Positions 44,299 through 53,807 of a DNA stretch of 64,000 nt are shown in pieces. The position numbers and the translations under genes were made by a program. Below the pieces are notes generated by a model that had not been told where the DNA came from, ran no database searches, and was given only the letters and a program-made list of their open reading frames with translations. Source of the stretch: Thiodiazotropha sp040506775 (GTDB taxonomy: Bacteria > Pseudomonadota > Gammaproteobacteria > Chromatiales > Chromatiaceae); contig JBEVWC010000012.1 in NCBI GenBank assembly GCA_040506775.1, positions 1 to 64,000 on the forward strand, in the 5' to 3' direction. Position 1 is the first letter of the stretch. Every line of letters begins with the position of its first letter.

Positions 44299-45138
44299 CT
44301 AGAGACCGCTGGCGCCGTAGCTTGGCACCAGGCGCACGTTATTCGCCACCAGACCCTCATCCTTATCGCTTTTTTCGATATAGAACTCGAGGATCGAATC
44401 CCGGTTCAGCATCACCTCGTCGGTGACTTCGTCAGCCAGTTCGTTGACATGGCAGAACACGCTTTCGTAGGGCGATCCCTCCTGACGGGGATCGATGATC
44501 CACAGATTCGGATCGAGGCGCTTGATGAAGCGCAGGAATCCATAGCCCTTTTCCGGGAACCACTTGGAGCAGACCCCGCGCACGCAGGAGCCGGGTTGAC
44601 CCCACTCGTTGCGCGGTTCGTAGGAGATCGGCAACAGATCGGGAATCAGGAACCCCGAGTAATAGTCATCCACCTGGCGGCGTAATTCCTGGGATACGTT
44701 ACGAAAACCCAACAGTTCCACGCGACAGCCGCGATCCTGAAGAGCGGTCACCACCTGCAGAAAATCCCCGTCACCGGTGACCATCAGCAGCAGGTCGAGC
44801 TTCTCGGATTGCAGCATCGCATCGACCGCCATATCCAGATCGGCGTTCGCCTTGGTGGTGACGTTTCCCTCGTCATCCGTGTAACGGCGGACATTCTTTA
44901 CAATGACTTTCCATCCATAGTCGCGAACCATCTGCTGGTAGGCATGTGCGCGGCGACGGTATTCCGGGTCCTCTTTGGCCCGCTCCTGGTCAAACGCGAT
45001 GTACGTGTTCAGACGCAGCGGGGTGCTGCCGTATCGGCCTGCGAACATTCTTAAAACATCATAACGGAGTTGGTAGCCGCCGTTGTAGCGTACATTTTCG
45101 GCGTCGACAAAAACGCCCACTTTGAGAGCTTGCTGCAA
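44299..45138 (-). CDS. NYN (PIN-like) domain protein with C-terminal cold-shock-like domain
   Basis: 279 residues. The N-terminal NYN/LabA (DUF88) domain (~5-165) carries the acidic metal site: VFVDAEN (Asp12), ANADLDMAVD (~98-107) and MVTGDGDF (~120-127). This is the pattern of PIN-like ribonucleases. From ~183 on, GVCSKWFPEKGYGFLRFI, VFCHVNELADEV and LEFYIEKSDKDEGLVANNV follow the order of a cold-shock (S1-like) RNA-binding fold. The likely role is RNA binding and cleavage or RNA quality control in the cytoplasm. It is divergent from zwf across a 530-base gap. Function of the fusion is inferred. Confidence 0.82.
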   Translation of the reverse strand: MQQALKVGVFVDAENVRYNGGYQLRYDVLRMFAGRYGSTPLRLNTYIAFDQERAKEDPEYRRRAHAYQQMVRDYGWKVIVKNVRRYTDDEGNVTTKANADLDMAVDAMLQSEKLDLLLMVTGDGDFLQVVTALQDRGCRVELLGFRNVSQELRRQVDDYYSGFLIPDLLPISYEPRNEWGQPGSCVRGVCSKWFPEKGYGFLRFIKRLDPNLWIIDPRQEGSPYESVFCHVNELADEVTDEVMLNRDSILEFYIEKSDKDEGLVANNVRLVPSYGASGL

Positions 45139-45690
45139 TGTGTTTTACCTGAATGAATATGTGGAGAAACGGAACTAAACAAAGAGATCGGATGCGTGGT
45201 TTTAGTTCGGGAGTCGATCGGTTGGTTGCGGACCTGCGAGGATGACACGGTGCGCGTCGGACAACTCCGGTCCAGCCGATACGAAGACTCCTGGTCGCAT
45301 CCTTATTGACCAACGTTTCGTAAAAATTACTGGGGCCTGATAGTACCAATCCCTGCAGTATCTGATGGCTTGGCGTTGCAAGGCCCTGATCGTCCGAATC
45401 GGCAAGTATAACCGTATTGCGGTGAAAAATTAATCGGCAGAAGTCCAGGGTAGCAACGCGATGGGTCGAGAAACCGTTTGCCACCCCGCATGAACAGTGG
45501 AATTTACCCGGGATGAGGGTCTGAGCAGGTAGTGATCCGGGCTGCCAGGGAATTGCAACAGCCTGTTAACAAGCTGCGACCGGGAATGGTATAAAACCTC
45601 ACAGAGAGGATCGGGGATCCTGTGATTGGGTCCCGCACGGCAGGCCGGCGCCTGTACATTTGAACAAAAACCGTGAAGGAAGCCGTCAAG
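45139..45690. other. Long divergent intergenic region between the NYN gene and zwf
   Basis: About 550 bases with no credible gene; the open frames inside lack any family resemblance. It should hold the promoters of both neighbours. The zwf ribosome site AAGGAAG is at about 45676-45682. No repeat family of this window is found in it. Confidence 0.55.
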
Positions 45691-47226
45691 ATGCAGCCCG
45701 ATTTTTCAATTCAGCAGCGCCTGAGCCAGAATGAACTGTTTCTGCAGGCGGATATGCTCGAACCCTGCACCCTGGTGATATTCGGCGCCGCCGGGGATCT
45801 GACCCGGCGCAAACTTCTGCCGGCACTGTACAACCTGACCCGGGAAAAGGCCCTGGATGAGCGTTTTGCGGTAATCGGCTACAGCCGCTCCCCCGAGACC
45901 GACGAGGCGTATCGCAACATGCTGCTGGAGTCGGTGGAGAAGTACTCCCGCTCGAAACCGGTGGATCAGGCGTTGTGGCAACAGTTCAGCCAGCGTATCG
46001 CCTACGTGGAGGGTAACTTCGAGGATCCGGAGGGTTACAACCGGCTGCGGGACACCCTGGAAAGCCTGGAGGAGCAGATTGGCAGTGAGGGTAACCGACT
46101 GTTCTACCTTGCAACCCCGCCTTCCGCGGCGCCGATCATCCTGCATCGACTGAGCGAATCGGGACTCCTCGGCGAAAGCGGTGTGCATGCCCCCTGGACC
46201 CGGGTGATCATGGAAAAACCCTACGGACGTGATCTCGAGTCTGCCATGGATCTTAACCGGGTGGTCGGAGAGATCCTGCAGGAGGACCAGGTCTACCGAA
46301 TAGATCACTATCTGGGCAAGGAGACGGTGCAGAACATCCTCGTCGCCCGCCTCGGCAATACCATTTTCGAACCCCTGTGGAATCGCAAACACATCGACCA
46401 TATCCAGATCACCGCAGCGGAGTCCATCGGCGTTGAGGGTCGCGGACGCTTCTATGACAAAACCGGCGTGCTGCGCGACATGGTGCAGAGCCATCTGTTG
46501 CAGGTATTGTCGCTCTGCGCCATGGAGCCTCCGGTGTCGTTCTCCGCGGATGATATCCGGGACAAGCGGGTCGAGGTATTGCGCGGCCTGCGTCCGCTCA
46601 TGGGACGGGAAGTGTCCAACCATGTGGTGTTTGGCCAGTATCGCGGGTACCGTGATGAGGAGAATGTGGATCCTCGTTCCCGTACCCCCACCTATGCCGC
46701 GATCAAATGCTATATCGACAACTGGCGCTGGCAGGGGGTGCCGTTTTTCCTGCGGGTCGGCAAGCAGCTTGCACGGCGCATGACCGAAATCTCGGTGGTG
46801 TTTCGCCCGGTGCCCCTGTGCCTGTTCGGGCGGGACGACATCTGTCAGGAACTGGAACCCAATGTGCTTTCCATCCGGATTCAGCCTGATGAAGGCATGT
46901 CTCTGAAAATCAGCAGTAAGAAGCCCGGGGACGTGCTGGATGTGGGCGGGGTGGAAATGGACTTCAGTTATTCCGAGACCTACAACCATCCCATCAAGGA
47001 TGCCTATGAACGCCTGCTGCTGGATGCGATCAAGGGCGATGCAACCCTGTTCGCCCGGCGCGATGAAGTGGAACACGCCTGGCGCTTTGTCAGCCCGATC
47101 CTCGAGTCCTGGGAAGCGGAGACGAAGAAGCAGCCCCAATTTTACGCCGAGGGCAGTGAAGGCCCGGGCGAAGCCGAAAATCTCATGGACCGATACAGTC
47201 GCCAATGGCGGGAGATCAGCGAATGA
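45691..47226 (+). CDS. zwf: Glucose-6-phosphate 1-dehydrogenase
   Basis: About 511 residues from ATG 45691, which has AAGGAAG at the right distance; an in-frame GTG at 45673 is less likely. It oxidises glucose 6-phosphate to 6-phosphogluconolactone with NADP. The Rossmann motif VIFGAAGDLTRRKLLPAL is near 29-46 and the active-site RIDHYLGKE near 206-214. EKPYGRD precedes it. It is the first gene of zwf-pgl-gnd, coupled to pgl by an ATGA overlap. Confidence 0.96.
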   Translation: MQPDFSIQQRLSQNELFLQADMLEPCTLVIFGAAGDLTRRKLLPALYNLTREKALDERFAVIGYSRSPETDEAYRNMLLESVEKYSRSKPVDQALWQQFSQRIAYVEGNFEDPEGYNRLRDTLESLEEQIGSEGNRLFYLATPPSAAPIILHRLSESGLLGESGVHAPWTRVIMEKPYGRDLESAMDLNRVVGEILQEDQVYRIDHYLGKETVQNILVARLGNTIFEPLWNRKHIDHIQITAAESIGVEGRGRFYDKTGVLRDMVQSHLLQVLSLCAMEPPVSFSADDIRDKRVEVLRGLRPLMGREVSNHVVFGQYRGYRDEENVDPRSRTPTYAAIKCYIDNWRWQGVPFFLRVGKQLARRMTEISVVFRPVPLCLFGRDDICQELEPNVLSIRIQPDEGMSLKISSKKPGDVLDVGGVEMDFSYSETYNHPIKDAYERLLLDAIKGDATLFARRDEVEHAWRFVSPILESWEAETKKQPQFYAEGSEGPGEAENLMDRYSRQWREISE

Positions 47227-47909
47227 GCCAAGCAAGAATGATTGTGGATGAAGCCGATTTTTCTGAGCGCGCCGAGGCGTGGATCGTCGAGAAGCTGAAA
47301 AGTGTGCTCGAAACCTCCGAGCACTGTCACCTCATGCTCGCCGGTGGTGGCACGCCGTTGCCGGTCTACCGGCGTCTGGCGCAGCGTTCCGATATCCCCT
47401 GGTCGAGGATCCGGATCTATTTCGGGGATGAACGTTGCGTGCCGGTGAACACTCCCCAGAGCAATGCCTTCACGGTGATGGATTCCCTGTTTCACGGCGC
47501 CCCACCCGAGGGGGTGATCGTCTATCGCATGTGTGGCGAAGAGGAGCCGGACAAGGCCGCCCAGGAGTACGAAGCGATCCTGCCGGAGCGAGTCGATATC
47601 CTGCTGCTCGGGGTTGGCGAGGATGGTCATACCGCATCGATCTTTCCCGGCTCCGCGGCCCTCGACGAGGAGCGCCGCCGGGTGATGCCGGTGATCGGCA
47701 GTAAACCGCCGCGACAACGCCTCACCGTGACCCCCTCGGTGATTCATCAGGCCCGTCACGTGCTGGTGATGGCGCAGGGTGAGGACAAGGCGGATGCGGT
47801 ACGCTGGGCGCTGATGGACGGCAGTGTTCCGGCCTCACTGGCCCGGGAGGGGGACTGGATCCTCGATCGCCAGGCTGCCCGCTCACTGCCCAAGGATCGT
47901 CCTCTGTAA
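47223..47909 (+). CDS. pgl: 6-phosphogluconolactonase
   Basis: 228 residues. It hydrolyses the lactone made by zwf. Family features are LAGGGTPLPVYRRL near 38-51, RIYFGDERCVPVNTPQSN near 64-81, and LLLGVGEDGHTASIFPGS near 127-144. The ATG at 47223 overlaps the zwf stop (ATGA), so the two are translationally coupled. It continues the oxidative pentose phosphate operon. Confidence 0.95.
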   Translation: MSQARMIVDEADFSERAEAWIVEKLKSVLETSEHCHLMLAGGGTPLPVYRRLAQRSDIPWSRIRIYFGDERCVPVNTPQSNAFTVMDSLFHGAPPEGVIVYRMCGEEEPDKAAQEYEAILPERVDILLLGVGEDGHTASIFPGSAALDEERRRVMPVIGSKPPRQRLTVTPSVIHQARHVLVMAQGEDKADAVRWALMDGSVPASLAREGDWILDRQAARSLPKDRPL

Positions 47910-47969
47910 CCCGGCCCTGACTTCCCACGCGGAACCCAGGGTCGTCATGCTCTCGTAAAGGTATCCAAC

Positions 47970-49391
47970 ATGTCTGATGCAAAACAGTTCCATATCGGGC
48001 TCATCGGTCTCGGCGTCATGGGACGCAACCTGGCCCTGAACATGGAGGAGAAGGGTTTTCCGGTGGCGGTATGGAACCGGCGTTCCGAAGTGACCGAAGC
48101 GTTCCTCGCGGAGCATGCGGGTAAGCGCTTTGGTGGTACGGCGGATCTGGCTGAATTCATCGCCCTGCTGGAACGCCCGCGGCGGGTGTTGCTGATGATC
48201 AAGGCCGGCAGCCCGGTGGACCAGGTGCTGGAACAGCTGCAACCCCTGCTGGAGCCCGGCGACATCGTCATGGATGGAGGCAACTCCTGGTTCGAGGATA
48301 CCCAGCGGCGTGAGCGAGAGTTGCGTGACAAGGGACTGCACTACGTCGGTGTGGGGATCTCGGGGGGCGAGGAGGGGGCCCGTCACGGTCCGTCCATGAT
48401 GCCGGGCGGTTCCCCAGAGTCCTACGCGGAGATACGCAGTGTGTTCGAGGCGATCACCGCGCAGACCGATGCAGGTGCGTGCGTGACCCATGTGGGACCG
48501 GACGGGGCGGGACATTTCGTGAAGATGGTGCACAACGGCATCGAATACGCCGACATGCAGCTGCTGGCCGAGGTCTACGATGTGATGCGGCGTGGGCTGG
48601 GCATGGATGAACCGGCCATGGCGGAGGTGTTCGATACCTGGAACCAGGGGCCCATGGAGTCGTTTCTGGTGGAGCTGTCCGCCCAGGTCCTGAAAGTGAT
48701 TGATCCTGAGACGGGGACACCCCTGGTGGCCCTGGTGATGGACAAGGCGGGACAGAAAGGCACCGGCCGCTGGACGGTGCAGGCCGCTCTGGAGCAGGGC
48801 GTTGCGGTGCCCGGGATTTCCGCCGCCGTGGATGCCCGGGTGTTGTCCTCCCTGAAGCAGGAGCGGGTGGCCGCCTCGGCACAGCTGGGAGGCGACAGTC
48901 CGGGACTGATGTCGGACCCGGACAGCCTGATCGCGGACCTGCACGGCGCAATCTACGCCTCGCGGATCACCGCCTATGCCCAGGGCATGGCCCTGATCCG
49001 CAGTGCCTCCGAGCGTTACGGCTGGTCCGTCGATCTGGGCGAGATGGCGCGCATCTGGAAAGGGGGCTGCATCATTCGCGCCCGCCTGCTGGATACCATT
49101 CGCGAGGCCTATGCGGGGGAGGAGCCGGCCAACCTGATGATGAGTCCTGCCATCAGTGGTCAGTTGATGGGTCTGCAGGGCGCCTGGCGACGAGTGGTTC
49201 AGGCGTCGGTATCCGCGGGTATTCCCCTGCCGGTGATGAGTGCCTGCCTCAACTATTTCGACAGTTACCGTACCCAGAGGCTGCCGCAGAATCTCATCCA
49301 GGCTCAACGGGATGCCTTCGGCGCACATACCTACGAACGGGTGGATCACCCGGAGCGCGGGTTCGTGCATTCGGACTGGTCCGGGGATTGA
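47970..49391 (+). CDS. gnd: 6-phosphogluconate dehydrogenase (decarboxylating)
   Basis: 473 residues, the long GndA type. It oxidises and decarboxylates 6-phosphogluconate to ribulose 5-phosphate with NADP. The cofactor motif GLIGLGVMGRNLALNM is near 9-24. The substrate segment GVGISGGEEGARHGPSMMPGG is near 126-146, and the catalytic Lys is in FVKMVHNGIEY. The C-terminal swap region ends in ERVDHPERGFVHSDW. It lies 60 bases after pgl; together with zwf and pgl it forms the complete oxidative branch supplying NADPH. Confidence 0.97.
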   Translation: MSDAKQFHIGLIGLGVMGRNLALNMEEKGFPVAVWNRRSEVTEAFLAEHAGKRFGGTADLAEFIALLERPRRVLLMIKAGSPVDQVLEQLQPLLEPGDIVMDGGNSWFEDTQRRERELRDKGLHYVGVGISGGEEGARHGPSMMPGGSPESYAEIRSVFEAITAQTDAGACVTHVGPDGAGHFVKMVHNGIEYADMQLLAEVYDVMRRGLGMDEPAMAEVFDTWNQGPMESFLVELSAQVLKVIDPETGTPLVALVMDKAGQKGTGRWTVQAALEQGVAVPGISAAVDARVLSSLKQERVAASAQLGGDSPGLMSDPDSLIADLHGAIYASRITAYAQGMALIRSASERYGWSVDLGEMARIWKGGCIIRARLLDTIREAYAGEEPANLMMSPAISGQLMGLQGAWRRVVQASVSAGIPLPVMSACLNYFDSYRTQRLPQNLIQAQRDAFGAHTYERVDHPERGFVHSDWSGD

Positions 49392-49497
49392 TTGCCGGTG
49401 TAAGGTAGCGTCAGGGAAGCTTCCGGCGGGCAGGGAACGGTATGCCGATCAACCCCTTGCAGAGGGGTTTCAAGTCATCTTTGATTCAGGGGATTCC

Positions 49498-51639
49498 GTG
49501 TCAGCAGTCAGCGCTTCTTCCGATACCTTACAGCAGGAAATCAGCTCACTGGATGAGCGTATCGAGGCGATCCTGCCCGGCGTGTGGATCGGCGCCGAGC
49601 CGACCTTCACACTGCGGAATTCGGAGCAGCCCGAATGGCTTTCCGAGGCACTGGGAGGGGAAAAGGAGATCCTGGCGCAGCGACTGATGCGGCTCCTTCT
49701 GGAACGGCATCCGGGGGCCCTGGTGCTGCGTACGCTGGGGCGTCAGTACCCCGGTGAACCCTTGCCCCGCTGGTCCCTGGGACTGTATGCCTCGAGGGAT
49801 GGAAAATCCCTTTGGCAGGGTTCCCGTGATCCGCTCGACGAGGAACTCCCGGCACTGCCACCGGAACGGCTACTCGCGTTCATGGATCACCTGCTGCACG
49901 GTCTTGCCATGAAGGGCTGGTCGACCCACCCGTTCAAGTGCCAGGGCAGTCTGCCCCACCGTCTGGTGTTCCGCTTGGACGACAAACCCCTGATGCATGG
50001 CGAGGAGGAACTGGCCCGCTGGTCCCGGGAGTCCCGTCACGAACAGCCCATACCCCCCTCGGGACTTGAGGATGAATTGGCCGCCCGGGGGGAGTACCTG
50101 CTGGCTTTGGGGCCCCATACCGGCCATGAAGGCGTGGATTGTGCAATCCTGGAGTTGCCTGCGTTCCCCGACGTGCGCATGTTCCGCCGCTTCCTCGAGG
50201 TGTTGGAGCCGGCTGCCAAATATCTTCCCGGGTTGATCCTTCAGGGCTACCCTCCACCGGTGGATGAGACCGTGGTCTGGACGACCCTGACACCGGATCC
50301 GGCCGTCATCGAGATCAATCAGGCCCCCTATCCCGACAGCCGCCAGTTTCATGCCGCCAGCCGGGAATTGTTCGGTGTCTGCGAAAAGGTGGGGCTTTCA
50401 ACCTATCGGCTGCAGTACAACGGTGTCGAATCGGACAGTGGCGGCGGTGGCCAGCTGACCCTGGGTGGACGCACTCCCAATCTCAGCCCTTTTCTGACCA
50501 ACCGCCACCTGCTGCCTCGCTTGATCCGTTACTGGGTGGCCCATCCCGCACTCTCCTATTGGTTTGCCCCGGACTACCTCGGCGGCACCAGTCAGTCCCC
50601 CAGGCCGGACGAGGGATTGCGCAATCTGTTTCATGAACTGCGTCTGGCACTGCACCTGCTCAAGCATGAAAAGGACCCGGATTCCGAATTCCTGTGGCGC
50701 AGTCTGGCCCCGTTTCTCACCGATCCCTCGGGCAATTCTCACCGTTCCGACCTGAATATCGAGAAACTCTGGAATCCCTATCTGCCCGGTCGGGGTTGCC
50801 TGGGCCTGGTGGAGTTTCGCGCCTTCCGCATGGCCGGCAGTGCGGAGCGCTCCACCGCCCTGGGACTGCTGTTACGAGCCCTGGTGGCGATGCTGTCCCG
50901 CGAGGATGTCACACCGGACCTGCTGGATTGGGGCGATACCCTGCACCGGCGATTCGCGCTGCCTTTTTTTCTCAAGCAGGATCTGCAGCAGGTGTGTTCC
51001 GATCTGCAGCAGGTCGGGCTGGGATTGGGGCCGTCCCTGGAGCGCTGTCTGATGCTCGATCCTGCGCGTACCCGCTGGAAGGTCACATTCGAGGGTTGTC
51101 AGCTCGAGCTTGAGCGGGCCCTGGAGTTCTGGCCCCTGGTGGGCGGGGATGCGGAGGGCCAGGAGCAGGGTGGATCCCGTTGGGTGGATGCCAGCACGGC
51201 ACGCTGGCAGGTGTTGCTCAGACCCATCGATGGCACTCCTCAGCAGGCATTTTCCGAGTGGGATGTCGAGTGGAACGGGTTTTCCCTGCCGTTGCGTGAG
51301 GAGACGGACGGGCAGGGTGTGGTGCGGCTGTGTGCCATACGTCTGCGGGAATTCGAACCCTGGATCGGGCTGCATCCGGGGGTGAAACCCTGCATGCCGC
51401 TGAGTCTGGTCCTGAGACATCCCGCCAAACCCAGTGCCTTGCGTCTGCGGATTCACGGTTGGCAGCCGGAAGGCCTGCCATACCCGGGCCTGCCCAAGGA
51501 TCGCAAAGACGCCGAGCGGCGCCGCGAGGAGCGGCTCACCCGGGAAACCGTTGCGGCGGGCAGTCTTAAACTGCCCGTGGCGCCGCCTCCGGAGAGTCTC
51601 GATGATTACGGGGTCGATCTGCGCTGGATATGCAGTTGA
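49498..51639 (+). CDS. Lone DUF2126 protein (transglutaminase-associated domain)
   Basis: About 713 residues from GTG 49498 (AGGGGA upstream); the frame runs further left into gnd, but without plausible protein. Residues ~20-60 contain WIGAEPTFTLR, as at the start of the DUF2126 region. The diagnostic core GGGGQLTLGGRTPNLSPFL, then YWVAHPALSYWFAPDYLGGTSQSPRPDE, starts near 314, and HRSDLNIEKLWNP and GLVEFRAFRM follow. DUF2126 is normally fused behind a transglutaminase-like cysteine protease domain; that domain is absent here. ATP-grasp-like chemistry has been suggested for related proteins, but function is uncertain. It follows gnd in the same direction. Confidence 0.8.
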   Translation: MSAVSASSDTLQQEISSLDERIEAILPGVWIGAEPTFTLRNSEQPEWLSEALGGEKEILAQRLMRLLLERHPGALVLRTLGRQYPGEPLPRWSLGLYASRDGKSLWQGSRDPLDEELPALPPERLLAFMDHLLHGLAMKGWSTHPFKCQGSLPHRLVFRLDDKPLMHGEEELARWSRESRHEQPIPPSGLEDELAARGEYLLALGPHTGHEGVDCAILELPAFPDVRMFRRFLEVLEPAAKYLPGLILQGYPPPVDETVVWTTLTPDPAVIEINQAPYPDSRQFHAASRELFGVCEKVGLSTYRLQYNGVESDSGGGGQLTLGGRTPNLSPFLTNRHLLPRLIRYWVAHPALSYWFAPDYLGGTSQSPRPDEGLRNLFHELRLALHLLKHEKDPDSEFLWRSLAPFLTDPSGNSHRSDLNIEKLWNPYLPGRGCLGLVEFRAFRMAGSAERSTALGLLLRALVAMLSREDVTPDLLDWGDTLHRRFALPFFLKQDLQQVCSDLQQVGLGLGPSLERCLMLDPARTRWKVTFEGCQLELERALEFWPLVGGDAEGQEQGGSRWVDASTARWQVLLRPIDGTPQQAFSEWDVEWNGFSLPLREETDGQGVVRLCAIRLREFEPWIGLHPGVKPCMPLSLVLRHPAKPSALRLRIHGWQPEGLPYPGLPKDRKDAERRREERLTRETVAAGSLKLPVAPPPESLDDYGVDLRWICS

Positions 51640-51867
51640 TCGTAAACGCCTGGGCAGTTGGGGATGTTGGTGTTGCGTAGAGGAACTAAACAGCGGTAGC
51701 CGCTGTGGCTGCTGTAGGTCGGGTTACGCTGCCCTAAGCCGACCTACCGGTTGATATCCTGTTCGCGCGAGTCATCACACTGTAACGATTGATTGGGTTT
51801 GCCGAGTCAGTCGTCGATGAGTGTGACCCGCAAAATACAATCCCTGGCTCCGTAGCGGGTAACAAGC
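51640..51867. repeat. Short intergenic region with REP-like palindrome
   Basis: Between the convergent DUF2126 and spermidine-synthase-like genes lies GTAGGTCGGGTTACGCTGCC followed by CTAAGCCGACCTAC (about 51716-51749). This is a palindrome of the same family as the one at 29312-29341. Nothing else is recognised. Confidence 0.6.
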
Positions 51868-53385
51868 CTATTGACCCAGGCGGGTGAGAAACAGGTTGGC
51901 CATCAGCCGTTCCACCGGCACGTGGTCGTCCTCCAGCACCGGCAGGCTGGCCAGGGGCGTGCCGGTTGCCAACACCGGTTCCGTCACCTTCAGCCAGGAT
52001 CGCGCCAGGCCCCGTTGGGCAATGATCTGCGGGGGCAGGTCATCACGCTGTCCGGCGGAGACCACATAGGTGGCGCGGGTCGGTTCGTCGGGAATCTGAT
52101 CGAGCCAGATATCCACCACAGGGAATACCCCCTGCAGGGTTTTCACCAGAGACTTCACCAGCCGGGCATCGGGAAAGGCATCCACGATGTTGAGCAGATA
52201 GATTCCGTCCTCGGTCAGCCGTTCCGCCACCAGTTGCGCCATCTCCCGGGTGACCAGATGGGGGGGAATCGCGATATCGTGAAAGGCATCGGCGACGATC
52301 ACATCGAAGCGGGCATCCGGGATCCGCTGCAGCGCGACCCGCGCATCCTCGTGGCGTACCTGCATGCCCTGAGTCTCGAGGAACAGCTGCTGTTCGGCCA
52401 CTTCGGTAACCACCGGGTCGAGCTCCGCCACGGTGACCGCCGCCTCCGGGTACAGGGTACGCACCGCCCGGGGCAGGGTGTAGGCGCCTCCGCCGATGAA
52501 GAAAAAAGACACGGGTGACTGCTCGCCGAAGTGTGCCTGGGTCAATTCATCCATCAGCTGTACGTACGGGGCTACCAGGACCCGGGCATCGCCACTGTGA
52601 TTGCTGCCATGAAGCAGGTGGTCGAGGACCAGAGACTTGAGCTGTCCTGGGGGCATCTCCCAGGATTCGTCTACCACCCGGATACAGAAGTAGGCGCTCT
52701 CCCGGTCGCAGGGGGAGTTCAGGCCGTTGCGTACCCCGGCCAGGGTCAGAAGTATCACCGCGATGATCGCCAGGCCAGGTATCGCGCGTAACCGGTGTCC
52801 CCGCATCAGGGGCAGGGCAAGCAGCGCCAGGGTCAGTGCCGCGCTGAGGATCACGGTGTGGGTGCCGAAGCTCTGGATCAGCCAGAAACCGGTCATGAAG
52901 GTTCCGAAGATGCTGCCCACCGCGGCCAGCGCATGCATCATGCCGACAATGTGTCCGGTGCGGCTGGAAAGGTGCAGCGCCAGGGTGGTGAGGATCGGGG
53001 TGACGATGCCGAGCAGCAGCGCCGGAAGGAAAAACAGGGCCAGCACCAGCAACAGGCTGGCTGAGAGCAGGCTCCACTCACCATTCTGGATGCCCGGTGC
53101 GACCAGGGTGAGGATCAGGGGGATGCCGAGAGTGGCCAGTGCGGAACCGATCAGGGTGTACCCCACCGCCGCTTCTCCAGCGTTACGGTCTGCCCAGACA
53201 CCACCCAGCCAGTTGCCCAGGGAGAGACCCGCCAGGATTACCCCGATCACCGAGGTCCAGGTATAGAGGGAAACCCCCACATAGGGTGCGATCAGGCGAC
53301 CGGCCACTACTTCGAGCACCAGCAGCAGGGCGGAACTCAAGAAAACGGTCAGGGCATAGAGGCTGATTTTGGCGGTGGCTGACAT
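51868..53385 (-). CDS. Membrane-bound spermidine-synthase-like protein
   Basis: 505 residues. The N-terminal ~220 residues form about seven hydrophobic helices, starting LYALTVFLSSALLLVLEVVAGRLIAPYVG, the usual opening of fused MFS/spermidine-synthase-like proteins. The C-terminal domain (~245-480) is a Rossmann methyltransferase-like spermidine synthase fold with FFFIGGGAYTLPRAV (~298-312), AELDPVV, and FDVIVADAFHD (Asp pair). It should bind decarboxylated or ordinary S-adenosylmethionine; the true reaction of this membrane-bound group is not settled. It stands alone, convergent with DUF2126. Confidence 0.88.
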   Translation of the reverse strand: MSATAKISLYALTVFLSSALLLVLEVVAGRLIAPYVGVSLYTWTSVIGVILAGLSLGNWLGGVWADRNAGEAAVGYTLIGSALATLGIPLILTLVAPGIQNGEWSLLSASLLLVLALFFLPALLLGIVTPILTTLALHLSSRTGHIVGMMHALAAVGSIFGTFMTGFWLIQSFGTHTVILSAALTLALLALPLMRGHRLRAIPGLAIIAVILLTLAGVRNGLNSPCDRESAYFCIRVVDESWEMPPGQLKSLVLDHLLHGSNHSGDARVLVAPYVQLMDELTQAHFGEQSPVSFFFIGGGAYTLPRAVRTLYPEAAVTVAELDPVVTEVAEQQLFLETQGMQVRHEDARVALQRIPDARFDVIVADAFHDIAIPPHLVTREMAQLVAERLTEDGIYLLNIVDAFPDARLVKSLVKTLQGVFPVVDIWLDQIPDEPTRATYVVSAGQRDDLPPQIIAQRGLARSWLKVTEPVLATGTPLASLPVLEDDHVPVERLMANLFLTRLGQ

Positions 53386-53557
53386 GCTATGGGGTGCTCT
53401 TGGGGGGCTGCCTGCACCGGAGGTGCGGAGTCGTCTGACTTGTCAGGCGATACTGTTGCGAATTTATCCTAACAAGCTGTTGAAATGCTACTCATAGGGC
53501 GCGATCCCAGATTAAGCATCGGGGAATTCGGGAGCGTTGGGGCTGCGGGGGGGCGTT

Positions 53558-53666
53558 CCCGGGTTTCGCTTTGCTGCACCCGGGCTACATCGCTTGGGAC
53601 GCAGGGAAATCTCACGAGCAATGAACCTCACCCGCGTAGCCCGGGTGGAGCACCGCGGAACCCGGG
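53558..53666. repeat. Inverted pair of REP units
   Basis: Unit 1 (53558-53588, minus orientation) and unit 2 (53636-53666, plus) match the family GTAGCCCGGGTG.AGC....GGAACCCGGG seen four times at 14311-14460. They lie in the gap 53386-53807 between two minus-strand genes. The rest of that gap holds no gene. Confidence 0.75.
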
Positions 53667-53807
53667 ATCCGGCAGAATGCGCCGCATTACGGGACAATGC
53701 ATAACCCTCCAGGCGCTTCTCCTATCCCCCGTGTGGCAAGCAATGCAGCGTGGCGATGCAACCCACGGTGAAACGCCAACACACTATGTGACGTGTGACG
53801 AAAGGCC

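Noticed and set aside
45059..45484. Short open frames in the gap between the NYN gene and zwf
   Set aside because: No ribosome site, no conserved pattern, and overlap with the NYN start region.
45706..47235. Long minus-strand open frame opposite zwf
   Set aside because: zwf carries all family motifs; the opposite frame has no plausible domain.
47883..49370. Long minus-strand open frame opposite gnd
   Set aside because: gnd is unambiguous; the opposite frame is a mirror of its codon bias.
49240..49497. N-terminal extension of the DUF2126 protein overlapping gnd
   Set aside because: It would overlap gnd by 150 bases and encode a low-quality sequence; GTG at 49498 has a ribosome site.
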